Below are positions 18,354 to 26,354 of a stretch of 56,408 bases of DNA, in pieces (the stretch's first letter is position 1; every line of letters begins with the position of its first letter). The DNA is from CAZWCE01 sp964632505 (GTDB lineage: Bacteria > Planctomycetota > Planctomycetia > Pirellulales > Thermoguttaceae): assembly GCA_964632505.1 (NCBI GenBank), contig CAZWCE010000020.1, forward strand, positions 1-56,408, given 5' to 3'. A program made the translations under genes and the position numbers. The notes beneath the pieces are model-generated. The model had not been told where the DNA came from. It saw only the letters and a list, made by a program, of their open reading frames with translations, and ran no database searches.

Positions 18354-19142
18354 TCAGCGCCGGGCGTTCCACTTTTGGCTGCGGAAGACCTCTTCCTCGA
18401 ATGTTCGAATCCCCCGCTCTTCTTTGGGAGAGAATGCGCGGTCTTCCCATGCGACTTGCCAACGGTGGGCCAAGACGACCCGCCAACGCTCTCGCCACCG
18501 GTGAAGCTCGGTTTCGGAAAAGGTCCTCCCGAGGAGCTCTTCGATTCCCGGAATTTCGGGGGCGAAGCGACTGGTGCCCCACACCAGACTGCCGTGCTGG
18601 AGCACCGCCCGATCGGTGCGATACTGCGCGCTTCCGGCGATCTTCTCCGACAAGAGCAGGACATCGCCCGGGCTGTGACGACGGAAACAGAGGAACGGGA
18701 GCGTACGGCTTCGACATGGGCCATTGGCCGACGTCGAACCGTTGCAGTGGGAGCAGAGATGCGCCTCGACGCCGAAAACTTCCTGCAGCGAGGCGATGAG
18801 TCCGAGATGCACGTCGCGATAGAGCCCCAACCGGTCGCGTGCGAGGGGATGTCGCTTGGGAATCGCCAATGCGTAGGTCCATTCCCGGTCGTGAAGGATC
18901 GCCCCCCCTCCGGTCGGACGGCGGACCATCTCGCATTCGGTACTGGGAAGATGCACGCGGCGATCGGCGACCCGTTGAAAATAGCCGAGCGAAAGCGTCG
19001 GCGAAGACCAGCGATAAAGTCGAAAGAAAAGGGCATCCTCCGCGGCAGCGAGGTCCATCATTTCGCGATCGGCGGCCATGTTCCAGGCCCCGGCGGCACG
19101 ATGCTCCTCCATCCAAAACGCTCTCGGTCGGTTCCCTTGCAC
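18354..19142 (-). CDS. lipM: Lipoyl/octanoyl transferase of the LipM/LplA family
   Basis: A 262-residue member of the biotin/lipoate ligase fold that transfers octanoyl or lipoyl groups to carrier lysines. The nucleotide/lipoyl loop RRPTGGGAILHD and the block SPGDVLLLSEKIAGSAQ, then LQHGSLV, are clear. A Cys before the SPGD block (LPFLCF) sits where LipM has its catalytic cysteine, which favours octanoyltransferase over ATP-dependent ligase. An insertion with several Cys (CSHCNGSTSANGPC) precedes it. GTG 19142 is the start, with AAGGGA upstream. It follows gcvPB by about 50 bases on the same strand, in the likely order gcvPA-gcvPB-lipM, so GcvH is a probable substrate. Confidence 0.85.
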   Translation of the reverse strand: MQGNRPRAFWMEEHRAAGAWNMAADREMMDLAAAEDALFFRLYRWSSPTLSLGYFQRVADRRVHLPSTECEMVRRPTGGGAILHDREWTYALAIPKRHPLARDRLGLYRDVHLGLIASLQEVFGVEAHLCSHCNGSTSANGPCRSRTLPFLCFRRHSPGDVLLLSEKIAGSAQYRTDRAVLQHGSLVWGTSRFAPEIPGIEELLGRTFSETELHRWRERWRVVLAHRWQVAWEDRAFSPKEERGIRTFEEEVFRSQKWNARR

Positions 19143-19193
19143 GCGATTCCCTTGATCGGCATTCTTTCGGCGAAGCGCCTTTTTCGATGACCT

Positions 19194-20669
19194 TTACTTT
19201 TTCCAGGACAACACGGGCCGACGCGCGGCGGCGACTTCATCGGGACGACGGATCGCCGTTCGGTGGGGAGCCTCTTGCAGCATGTCGCCCGGTTCGCCGA
19301 TAATTTCGCGGATCGCTTCGGCGAATGCGTCGAGCGTGGCCTTCGTCTCCGTTTCGGTCGGTTCCATCATGAGTGCTTCGGCGACGATCAGCGGGAAGTA
19401 GACCGTCGGCGCATGGAAGCCGTAGTCGAGCAAACGCTTGCCGATGTCCTGGGCCGTGATGCCGTGTTCCGCTTTCAGCCGCGAAGCGCTGGCGACGAAC
19501 TCATGCATGCATCGACGGCCGAAGGGAACCTCGAGATGGTCGGCGACCCGCGACAGCAAGTAATTGGCGTTCAGGACGGCATGCTCGCTCATTTCGCGCA
19601 GGCCGTCGGGTCCGAGCGTGCGCAGATAGAAGTACGCACGATTCAGCACACCGACGTTCCCGTAAAACGCCCGAACCCGACCGATCGATTGTGGTCGATC
19701 CTCCTCCAAGCGATACCGAGGGCCTTCACCGCCACGACCGTCTTCGCAAACGATTCGCGGGATCGGCAAAAACGGTTCCAGTTCGGCGGAAACCGCGATC
19801 GGTCCCGCTCCGGGGCCTCCTCCCCCGTGAGGCGTGGAGAAGGTTTTGTGCGGATTGAAGTGCATCATGTCGGCGCCGAAGTCACCGGGTCGGGCGATGC
19901 CGGCGATGGCGTTCATGTTGGCGCCGTCGAGATAGACGAGACCGCCCACTTGATGCACCTTCTCGGTGATCCGGGCAATCTCTTTCTCGAACAGTCCCAG
20001 CGTGTTCGGGTTGGTGATCATCAAAACGGCGACCGACTCATCGAGATGCTTTTCCAAATCGTCCAGGTCGATCGTCCCTTCCGCATTGCTTCGCACCACT
20101 TTCGAACGAAAACCGGCGTTGGTGGCGCTGGCCGGATTGGTCCCATGGGCACTGTCGGGTACGAGAACCACCTGGCGGCTTTCCCCTTCCCCCCGGTCGC
20201 GGAAGCAGGCCGCCGCGACCAGAAGCGCCGTCAACTCGCCATGCGCGCCCGCGGCCGGCTGAAGACATACCGCCGGAAGCCCGCTGACCTCCGCGAGCAT
20301 CTGCTGAAGTTCGTGCAACAGAAACAATTGTCCCTGGACCGAGTCGTCCGGCTGCAAAGGATGCAAGTGCAACCACCCGGGTAGCGAAGCGAGCGACTCG
20401 TTCCGCTTGGGATTGTACTTCATCGTGCAGGAACCGAGCGGATAGAAATGCGTGTCGACCGACATGTTCCGCATCGCCAGATTGGTGAAGTGTCGGACCA
20501 GGTCGATCTCCGCCAATTCCGGAAGGGGAGGCGAAGTATCGGCCACTGCTTCGGCGGGCAGCAGCGCCTCGACCGAGTGTTCGGGAACATCGCACTCGGG
20601 CAGCCTGACCGAACGTTTCCCGGGGCGGGACTTCTCAAAGATCAATTGCAGGGCTTGTCGATTCTGCAT
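19194..20669 (-). CDS. gcvPB: Glycine dehydrogenase (decarboxylating) subunit 2
   Basis: The PLP-carrying half of the two-subunit P-protein that decarboxylates glycine and loads GcvH. The 491-residue product begins at ATG 20669 (MQNRQALQLIFEKS); the frame is open another 109 codons upstream, but that extension has shadow composition. Visible blocks are YPLGSCTMKYNPK, QPAAGAHGE, DSAHGTNPAS, NPNTLGLFE, DGANMNAI and the PLP lysine in HFNPHKTFSTPHGGGGPG (about residue 275). The length is normal. It begins 86 bases after gcvPA ends and is followed by lipM. Confidence 0.97.
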   Translation of the reverse strand: MQNRQALQLIFEKSRPGKRSVRLPECDVPEHSVEALLPAEAVADTSPPLPELAEIDLVRHFTNLAMRNMSVDTHFYPLGSCTMKYNPKRNESLASLPGWLHLHPLQPDDSVQGQLFLLHELQQMLAEVSGLPAVCLQPAAGAHGELTALLVAAACFRDRGEGESRQVVLVPDSAHGTNPASATNAGFRSKVVRSNAEGTIDLDDLEKHLDESVAVLMITNPNTLGLFEKEIARITEKVHQVGGLVYLDGANMNAIAGIARPGDFGADMMHFNPHKTFSTPHGGGGPGAGPIAVSAELEPFLPIPRIVCEDGRGGEGPRYRLEEDRPQSIGRVRAFYGNVGVLNRAYFYLRTLGPDGLREMSEHAVLNANYLLSRVADHLEVPFGRRCMHEFVASASRLKAEHGITAQDIGKRLLDYGFHAPTVYFPLIVAEALMMEPTETETKATLDAFAEAIREIIGEPGDMLQEAPHRTAIRRPDEVAAARRPVLSWKK

Positions 20670-20755
20670 GGAACGGTGCTTTCCGGAAATGTCGGCGGCT
20701 CCCTCGCGGGAAGTCGCCTGGGGACTTGTGATCTCTCCCGTCGACCGTCCGCCGG

Positions 20756-22111
20756 TCACACCAGGGCCTCGGCGAGAGTCTGGACATAGCGATCGAGCTG
20801 GTCCCGGGTTCGTTTTTCGGTTACCGCCACGAGGAATTGCCCCTCGCGCTCCGGCCACCACCGGTCGAGCGGCACCCCCGGGGCGACCGCCACACGGTTC
20901 TTCAGGAAGGACTCTTTGATCGCCTCGAACGAAGCGCCCGACGGCAACCGGACGACGAACTCCTTGAAAAAGGGAGTCTCCAGATCGACGGTGCACGGGG
21001 TATGCCGAACGATCTGCTCGGCGAGGTAATGCGCCTTCTGCAGACAGAGGTTCGCGACCTCGCGGAGCCCTTGCGGCCCCATCGCCGCGAGATAGACGGT
21101 CGCCCGGAGCGCCATCAAGCCCTGGTTCGTACAGATATTGCTGGTCGCTTTTTCCCGTCGGATATGTTGCTCCCGCGTCTGCATGGTGAGGACCCAGCAG
21201 GTCCGGCCATCACGGTCTTGGGTCTGCCCGATCAATCGCCCCGGCATGCGGCGGACCAACTTCTCCCGGCACGCGAGCACTCCGAGATAGGGGCCTCCGT
21301 AAGTCATGGGGATGCCCAACGGTTGCCCCTCGGCGGTGACGATATCGGCCCCCCAGTCGCCCGGCCGTCGGAGCAGACCGAGACTGATCGGATCGACACC
21401 GGCCACCAGAAGCGCCCCGGCGGCATGGGCCTTTTCGGCGAGTGCTTCGGCCGGTTCGAGCCTGCCCAGGAAGTTCGGTTGGGCCACGACCACCGCGGCG
21501 GTGGCATCGTCGAGATGGAGCTCCACTTGGTCGAGAGAAAGGAGGCCGTTTTCCGCGGGGAGGGTCACCAACTCGACCCCCACTTCCCGCAAGCAGGTCG
21601 CCATCACCTGACGATACTCCGGGGAAAGCGTCTCCGCCACGAGCACCTTGTCGCGTCGGGTGGCCGCCATCGCCATATGGACCGCTTCCAAGCAGGCGGT
21701 GCTTCCGTCGTAGAGACTCGCGTTGGAGACTTCCAGGCCGGTCAACTCGGTGATCATCGTCTGGTATTCGAAAAAGACCTGGAGATTCCCCTGACTCGCT
21801 TCGGCCTGGTAGGGCGTGTAGGCGGTCACGCAACGCGGGTCGGAACCGAGATGATCGACCACCGAGGGGATGAAATGATCGTAACAGCCCCCGCCGAGAA
21901 AACAGGGAAGCTCGTCCGCGGAGTGATTCCGCCGGCTTAGCTCCTTCACCCGGGAGGCCAACTCGAATTCACCCAAGGCTTTCGGCAGCGACGGCGTCCC
22001 GCGGTACCTGAGCTCCTGGGGAATGGCATCGAACAAGGCATCGATCGACTCCACCCCGATCGCCCGGAGCATCGCCTGATCGTCCTCGGTGGTATTCGGC
22101 AGATAGGGCAT
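20756..22111 (-). CDS. gcvPA: Glycine dehydrogenase (decarboxylating) subunit 1
   Basis: Partner of GcvPB in the heterotetrameric P-protein. The 451-residue product starts MPYLPNTTEDDQAML, the family start, behind a strong AGGAGG site. It shows FLGGGCYDHFIPS, FTPYQAEASQG-like TPYQAEASQGNLQ, YDGSTA, and CTNQGLMALRATVYL near the C-terminal third. Together with gcvPB and lipM it forms a minus-strand operon whose products act with gcvT and gcvH on the other strand. Confidence 0.97.
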   Translation of the reverse strand: MPYLPNTTEDDQAMLRAIGVESIDALFDAIPQELRYRGTPSLPKALGEFELASRVKELSRRNHSADELPCFLGGGCYDHFIPSVVDHLGSDPRCVTAYTPYQAEASQGNLQVFFEYQTMITELTGLEVSNASLYDGSTACLEAVHMAMAATRRDKVLVAETLSPEYRQVMATCLREVGVELVTLPAENGLLSLDQVELHLDDATAAVVVAQPNFLGRLEPAEALAEKAHAAGALLVAGVDPISLGLLRRPGDWGADIVTAEGQPLGIPMTYGGPYLGVLACREKLVRRMPGRLIGQTQDRDGRTCWVLTMQTREQHIRREKATSNICTNQGLMALRATVYLAAMGPQGLREVANLCLQKAHYLAEQIVRHTPCTVDLETPFFKEFVVRLPSGASFEAIKESFLKNRVAVAPGVPLDRWWPEREGQFLVAVTEKRTRDQLDRYVQTLAEALV

Positions 22112-22507
22112 GAAGGCCTCCTGGTCGCGTCATCCGCATATTCACGATAAGTTCAGTCGCTCGAATCAATCGCCCCCTTTTCGGATGCCATCCGGATTCA
22201 GAAACTCTGAAGCGATGAAGCGCTGAAGCGCTGTTGAAAACGGCTGGACCTTGGACCGCGGATTGGTGGTGGGGGGGGCCGTGAGCGCTCGAATGAATTC
22301 TACTCAGCGGTCTCGAAAATGCCTAGCCCGGGAGACTTTGCTTTTTCGAGAAACACGTGGCGACGGCGCAATGCAGTCGCTGACGATCAGGTGGAAGGTT
22401 CTGTTTTCGCCGAACGGTCCGGCTTGGTACGGACCGCGAAACGGCACCCTTGTTAAATCATAAAAACCACCCCTGAAAAAGGGCAGTTGCGGTGTCGAGT
22501 TAGAGCC
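22112..22507. other. Intergenic region between gcvPA and the mcsAB promoter
   Basis: About 400 bases between divergent units. It contains a short tandem repeat (next entry) and no supported gene; a weak frame at 22251-22463 lacks a ribosome site and a natural composition. Confidence 0.4.
22208..22231. repeat. Tandem repeat, 8-bp unit, three copies
   Basis: TGAAGCG(A/C) is repeated three times in a row upstream of gcvPA. No function can be read from it. Confidence 0.75.
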
Positions 22508-22535
22508 TTGACATAAAAAAGGGGAGTGATAGAAT
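22508..22535 (+). promoter_or_regulatory. Near-consensus housekeeping promoter for mcsA-mcsB
   Basis: TTGACA (22508-22513) and TAGAAT (22530-22535) are separated by 16 bases, one of the best sigma-70-type matches in the window. Transcription would begin near 22542 and read into the short ORF at 22643 and mcsA at 22810, leaving a leader of about 270 bases. No inverted-repeat operator is obvious beside it. Confidence 0.7.
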
Positions 22536-22642
22536 CCTAGATGGGGTTGAGTTTCCTCGCCGTTTTGCAGTTTTGGCTTATCCGCATTCGACGGTCAAAA
22601 ATGACGAAGCGCTCGCTTGATCCCTAAATACCTGCCGCGGCG

Positions 22643-22813
22643 ATGACGTCGGTTGTTTCTCGTTCGCTTTTTCGATGGCAGGGCCCGGAAGCCGGACCGG
22701 TGCGCAATCGGTACCGACAGCTTGAAATCGACGAACTCCTTCGGGAAAGACGCCGCCGTGCGGCGAACCCATCCTTTTCTTCACAAGAGCGGGAAGCGAT
22801 CACCGAACGATGA
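22643..22813 (+). CDS. Possible short leader ORF coupled to mcsA
   Basis: A 56-codon frame from ATG 22643 encodes an Arg-rich peptide (MTSVVSRSLFRWQGP, RNRYRQLEIDELLRERRRR) and ends in a TGA that overlaps the mcsA ATG as ATGA. Such overlap usually means translational coupling. It lies between the promoter at 22508 and mcsA. Against it, no Shine-Dalgarno precedes the ATG and no family is recognised. It may be a real small protein, a regulatory leader peptide or chance. Confidence 0.35.
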   Translation: MTSVVSRSLFRWQGPEAGPVRNRYRQLEIDELLRERRRRAANPSFSSQEREAITER

Positions 22814-23328
22814 AATGTCAAAAATGCGAACGCCCGGCCACATTCCATATCACCGAGTTGACCAGCGGGAAGCCCCAGGAGCTTCATTTATGTGAGGATC
22901 ATGCGCGGGAGTACCTGACCGACGCCTCCGAACAGGCCGAGGAGTCTTCGCCCGGCATGGCGGCGTCGCTGGCCCAGAACATGGCCCAACAACTGGCCCT
23001 CGGGCAGGCCGCACAAGACCTGAAAGACCTCGACCAGCAGGAATGCCCTGTCTGCGGCATCAGTTTCTTCGAGTTTCGCAGCCGGGGACGACTCGGTTGT
23101 CCCAACGATTACCAGTGTTTCCAGGAGCAACTCGAGCCACTGATCCTGAACATTCACGGCGAATCGGATCACGTGGGAAAAACGCCGAAGCGTGCAGGCA
23201 AGGATGTCGACCGCCGCACCCAGCTCATCCGACTCCGCCGGGAAATGGACGAGGCCATCGCCTATGAAGATTACGAACGCGCCTCCGATCTGCGGGACAA
23301 GATCCGGCAGATCGAATCGGAGACCTGA
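22810..23328 (+). CDS. mcsA: McsA-like zinc-finger activator of protein arginine kinase
   Basis: A 172-residue protein. The N-terminal CQKC, then LCEDHA about 25 residues on, forms one zinc-binding half; CPVCGISFFEFR with CPNDYQCF forms the second. The last 40 residues are a UVR motif (RRTQLIRLRREMDEAIAYEDYERASDLRDKI) as in UvrB/UvrC and McsA. In Firmicutes McsA activates McsB and helps deliver damaged proteins to ClpCP. The adjacent mcsB gene, 138 bases downstream on the same strand, supports the call. No ctsR or clpC lies nearby, unlike the Bacillus operon. Confidence 0.9.
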   Translation: MKCQKCERPATFHITELTSGKPQELHLCEDHAREYLTDASEQAEESSPGMAASLAQNMAQQLALGQAAQDLKDLDQQECPVCGISFFEFRSRGRLGCPNDYQCFQEQLEPLILNIHGESDHVGKTPKRAGKDVDRRTQLIRLRREMDEAIAYEDYERASDLRDKIRQIESET

Positions 23329-23466
23329 CGCCTGAGCCGTGGCCGCGACTTGACGACCACGGATGATCCCCCAACGGCATCCCCGCGAGACGCCAGGCGA
23401 TTCGGAAACTTTTCGCCCCCCGGCGCGACATCTCTCACTTTCGACCATTCAGGGAAGTAACCGACC

Positions 23467-24531
23467 GTGACGATCGACCATCTCCTAGATCAATTGACCC
23501 CGTGGCTTCGAGGCCAGGGCCCGGAAAACGACATCGTCATTTCCAGCCGCATCCGCCTCGCCCGGAACCTCTCCGGGTACCCGTTCGACTCGAAGATGTC
23601 CAAGCAGGATCGCGAGAGCATCGACTCGGCGGTTCAGGCCATCTTGCCGGAAGTCTTCCAGGAAGAAGACACCCTCTACCTCGATATCGAAAAGATCGGT
23701 CCGCTGAACTGCCAGTTTCTCGCCGAACGGCAACTGATCAGCCGGGAACATGCCCTGGGCGAGGGCAAACGCTCGGTGGTGATCGACCCGAAGGAACGCT
23801 TCTCCCTCATGATCAACGAGGAGGATCACCTCCGACTTCAGGCGGTCGCCAGTGGTTTGGATCTCCATTCCGTCTGGCAGCGCATCAACGACCTCGACGA
23901 CCGGATCGAAGAGCATCTGCCCTACGTGTTCGGAGAAAAACTCGGCTACCTCACCGCCTGCCCCACCAACGTCGGCACCGGCATGCGGGTCAGCGTCATG
24001 CTGCACCTTCCGGCCTTGGAAATGTCGCAGCAGCTCAATAAAGTCTTCCGGAGCCTGCAGAAGGTGAATCTGGCCGTGCGGGGCCTTTACGGCGAGGGAT
24101 CGAAAAATCTCGGCAACTTCTTCCAAATCAGCAACCAGATCACCCTGGGCCGAAGCGAGGAGGAGTTGATCCAGCAAGTCACCGACATCATCCCGAGACT
24201 GATCTCCTACGAACGCCAAGCCCGGGAGTATTTGCTCCAGGAAGAGAAAGAACAGTTGCTCGATGCCGCAAGCCGTGCGGTCGGCATTCTCGCAACCGCT
24301 CAAAAAATCAGCTCCGAAGAAGCGATGACGCGGCTCTCGAACATCCGATTGGGCGTCCACATGAAGCTGGTCGAGCATCCCCCCATCGCCACGATCAACG
24401 ACCTGATGCTCCATATCCAACCGGCCCATCTCCAGAAGATCAGCGAGCATGAACTTTCACCCGCCGATCGCGATGTCGCCCGAGCGGAATATCTCCGCAA
24501 GCGACTCAAGGAAGAAGGCGATTTCTCCTAA
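23467..24531 (+). CDS. mcsB: Protein arginine kinase McsB
   Basis: A 354-residue guanidino-kinase-fold enzyme that phosphorylates arginines in proteins, marking them for Clp proteolysis in Firmicutes. Visible are SSRIRLARNL, the INEEDHLR loop, GYLTACPTNVGTGMR with the kinase cysteine, VRGLYGEGS and the C-terminal helical region. The length matches bacterial McsB rather than free-arginine kinases. GTG 23467 starts it after an AGGGAAG site. The stop overlaps the convergent minus-strand gene by four bases. Its likely partner McsA is immediately upstream. Confidence 0.94.
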   Translation: MTIDHLLDQLTPWLRGQGPENDIVISSRIRLARNLSGYPFDSKMSKQDRESIDSAVQAILPEVFQEEDTLYLDIEKIGPLNCQFLAERQLISREHALGEGKRSVVIDPKERFSLMINEEDHLRLQAVASGLDLHSVWQRINDLDDRIEEHLPYVFGEKLGYLTACPTNVGTGMRVSVMLHLPALEMSQQLNKVFRSLQKVNLAVRGLYGEGSKNLGNFFQISNQITLGRSEEELIQQVTDIIPRLISYERQAREYLLQEEKEQLLDAASRAVGILATAQKISSEEAMTRLSNIRLGVHMKLVEHPPIATINDLMLHIQPAHLQKISEHELSPADRDVARAEYLRKRLKEEGDFS

Positions 24532-26054
24532 CGCTCGTTTTCTGAAGAGGAGAACTCTTCGCGTTGTCGGGCCAATTGCTCGGACAACATCTCCACTTGG
24601 CGTCTCAGTTCTTCGAGCATCGCGGCGGGTTCGGGCTTGGTTTGCGCCTCGGCGTTCGTCTCGCGGTTCCGGGAGCCCCGTTGTTGATGCTGTTCTCTCG
24701 ATTCCGGCGGGTGAGATTCATCGCGTCTTACCTCAGCTTTCGCCGGAGCAACGTCGGGCTCTCCGAGATCCAGCCGCGGCCTCTGAATCCCCTCATCCCA
24801 CTTCGGCCGATTGGCCAATCCCCAGATTCTGAAGAGCTGGATCAAAAGGCCGACCAACAGCAGCACGGTTCCGGCCAGCGAAATCGGCATGCCCACGAGC
24901 AGGTATTCGCTTTTTTCGAAGAGAAAGGCCCAACCCAATAATCCGCCACCGCCGATAAAAGCGGTCAAGCCCAATAGGAGTACCCCCCAAATCAAGATGT
25001 TCAGTGCCATGGCATGGTCGAACTTGATGCCCGTGGCCCCGGCATGGGGTCTTGAGGGACCTTTTCGCGGCCGACTGCCGCCGTCCCGACGACCGAGAAA
25101 ATCTTTGTGACCACTGTCGATCCGAAGGATCCGCGCCGGTGGATCATCGTCCTCTGCATCGGGCGAAAACGACCTTTTCGAACCGCTTTTTCCCGGAGCT
25201 GCCTCTCCAAAATTCCCTTTGACGGCTCTCGGCCCGAAGGCGGCCGATTGGTTGGAGTCCTCCTCGAGCTTCTCCGCGATTTTCGAAAGACGCTCCAGCC
25301 GTTCGTCCTCCGGCAATTCCTCGTTCAAAAGGGCCATTTCTTCCTGGAGCGTCAATTTCGGCTTGGTCGGTTTCGACGGTTCGTGATCGTCTTGTCGGCG
25401 AGCGAGGGAAGAATCTCCCGGCGATCGTTTCTCTCCTTTCCCTTCCGCGGTCGAGGAGGCCGTCGACTCTTTTCTTTCCGAAGAAAGAGAACCTTGATCC
25501 GTGGAATCCTCGCTTTCATGACGCGATTCTTCGTGCAACCGGCAATATCGCCGACTCCCCTCGAACTCGAGATGCTCATCGTCCAAGCGGAACTGGATAT
25601 CCCGCTCGAAATTCGACGGTCGGAGACTGCGAAAGCGTTTATCGACCTCGCTGTCTTCCCGCACGTCTTTCCCGTCCGACGACGTCTTGTCCCCCGGGGA
25701 AGAAGACAGGGGATCCCTCCGATCCTCCGATCGACGATCGCCGGAAGCGTCGGGTCCACGATCTTTCGGCGAAACCGGGGCCGGCGACTTCTTGCGGGGA
25801 ACCTCCTCCACCGGGCCGTTCGTATCGAAATCGATCAACTCGTTGTAAGAGATCTGTCCTTGACCGGGATTCATCTTCGAAAAAGACGATTCCTCGCGCA
25901 TCGCCCGGATCTCCTCGGCCAATTCCCGCCTCAGACGGCTCAATTCCTCCAGCGGCGACTCCATCTCCTCTCGCGGTGGGAAGGAAGGCGGCGACTGCGA
26001 TCGATCCCCAAATGGGGGATGAGAAGAAGGGTTGTTCAAGTGAGAATCATCCAT
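24528..26054 (-). CDS. Coiled-coil, low-complexity membrane protein of unknown function
   Basis: A 508-residue protein. A short coiled coil near the N-terminus (LEELSRLRRELAEEIRAM, about 34-51) is followed by about 290 residues that are Ser/Asp/Glu/Lys/Pro-rich and probably disordered. Two transmembrane helices follow, at about residues 350-374 and 385-408. The tail is polar and ends in a second coiled coil (AMLEELRRQVEMLSEQLARQREE). The two coils suggest self-assembly or a scaffold at the membrane. No enzymatic or binding motif was seen. The 3' end overlaps mcsB tail to tail. Confidence 0.7.
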   Translation of the reverse strand: MDDSHLNNPSSHPPFGDRSQSPPSFPPREEMESPLEELSRLRRELAEEIRAMREESSFSKMNPGQGQISYNELIDFDTNGPVEEVPRKKSPAPVSPKDRGPDASGDRRSEDRRDPLSSSPGDKTSSDGKDVREDSEVDKRFRSLRPSNFERDIQFRLDDEHLEFEGSRRYCRLHEESRHESEDSTDQGSLSSERKESTASSTAEGKGEKRSPGDSSLARRQDDHEPSKPTKPKLTLQEEMALLNEELPEDERLERLSKIAEKLEEDSNQSAAFGPRAVKGNFGEAAPGKSGSKRSFSPDAEDDDPPARILRIDSGHKDFLGRRDGGSRPRKGPSRPHAGATGIKFDHAMALNILIWGVLLLGLTAFIGGGGLLGWAFLFEKSEYLLVGMPISLAGTVLLLVGLLIQLFRIWGLANRPKWDEGIQRPRLDLGEPDVAPAKAEVRRDESHPPESREQHQQRGSRNRETNAEAQTKPEPAAMLEELRRQVEMLSEQLARQREEFSSSENER

Positions 26055-26271
26055 CGGTTTCTCGCTCTGATCGTTTCATCTTCCCCGCCCTTCCGGAGGC
26101 GGAACGGAAGATATTCCATCAATTGCATCGCTAAAGTAGGCATACTGGCAGCCTCAGACGGCTACTTCTCCCATCGTCCACCGGAACCGTGCCACTTGTG
26201 GGAATTCTCGCGATTTCGGAAGATATGACGATTATAGCGAACAAAAAGGAAGGCCGGGTAAACGGCGCAAT

Positions 26272-26301
26272 AAAAAACCGCCCCGAGTCGGCTCGAGGCG
26301 G
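26272..26301 (-). terminator. Rho-independent terminator of the Rieske/cytochrome b operon
   Basis: On the minus strand a 10-bp stem (CCGCCTCGAG with CTCGGGGCGG, one G-U pair) with a 4-base loop runs into six U. It lies about 53 bases after the cytochrome gene stop. Confidence 0.85.
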
Positions 26302-26354
26302 CTGAAGATTTGATCCATGACTCATCCACAGCAGAACTCAGGTTCAAGTGAAAG

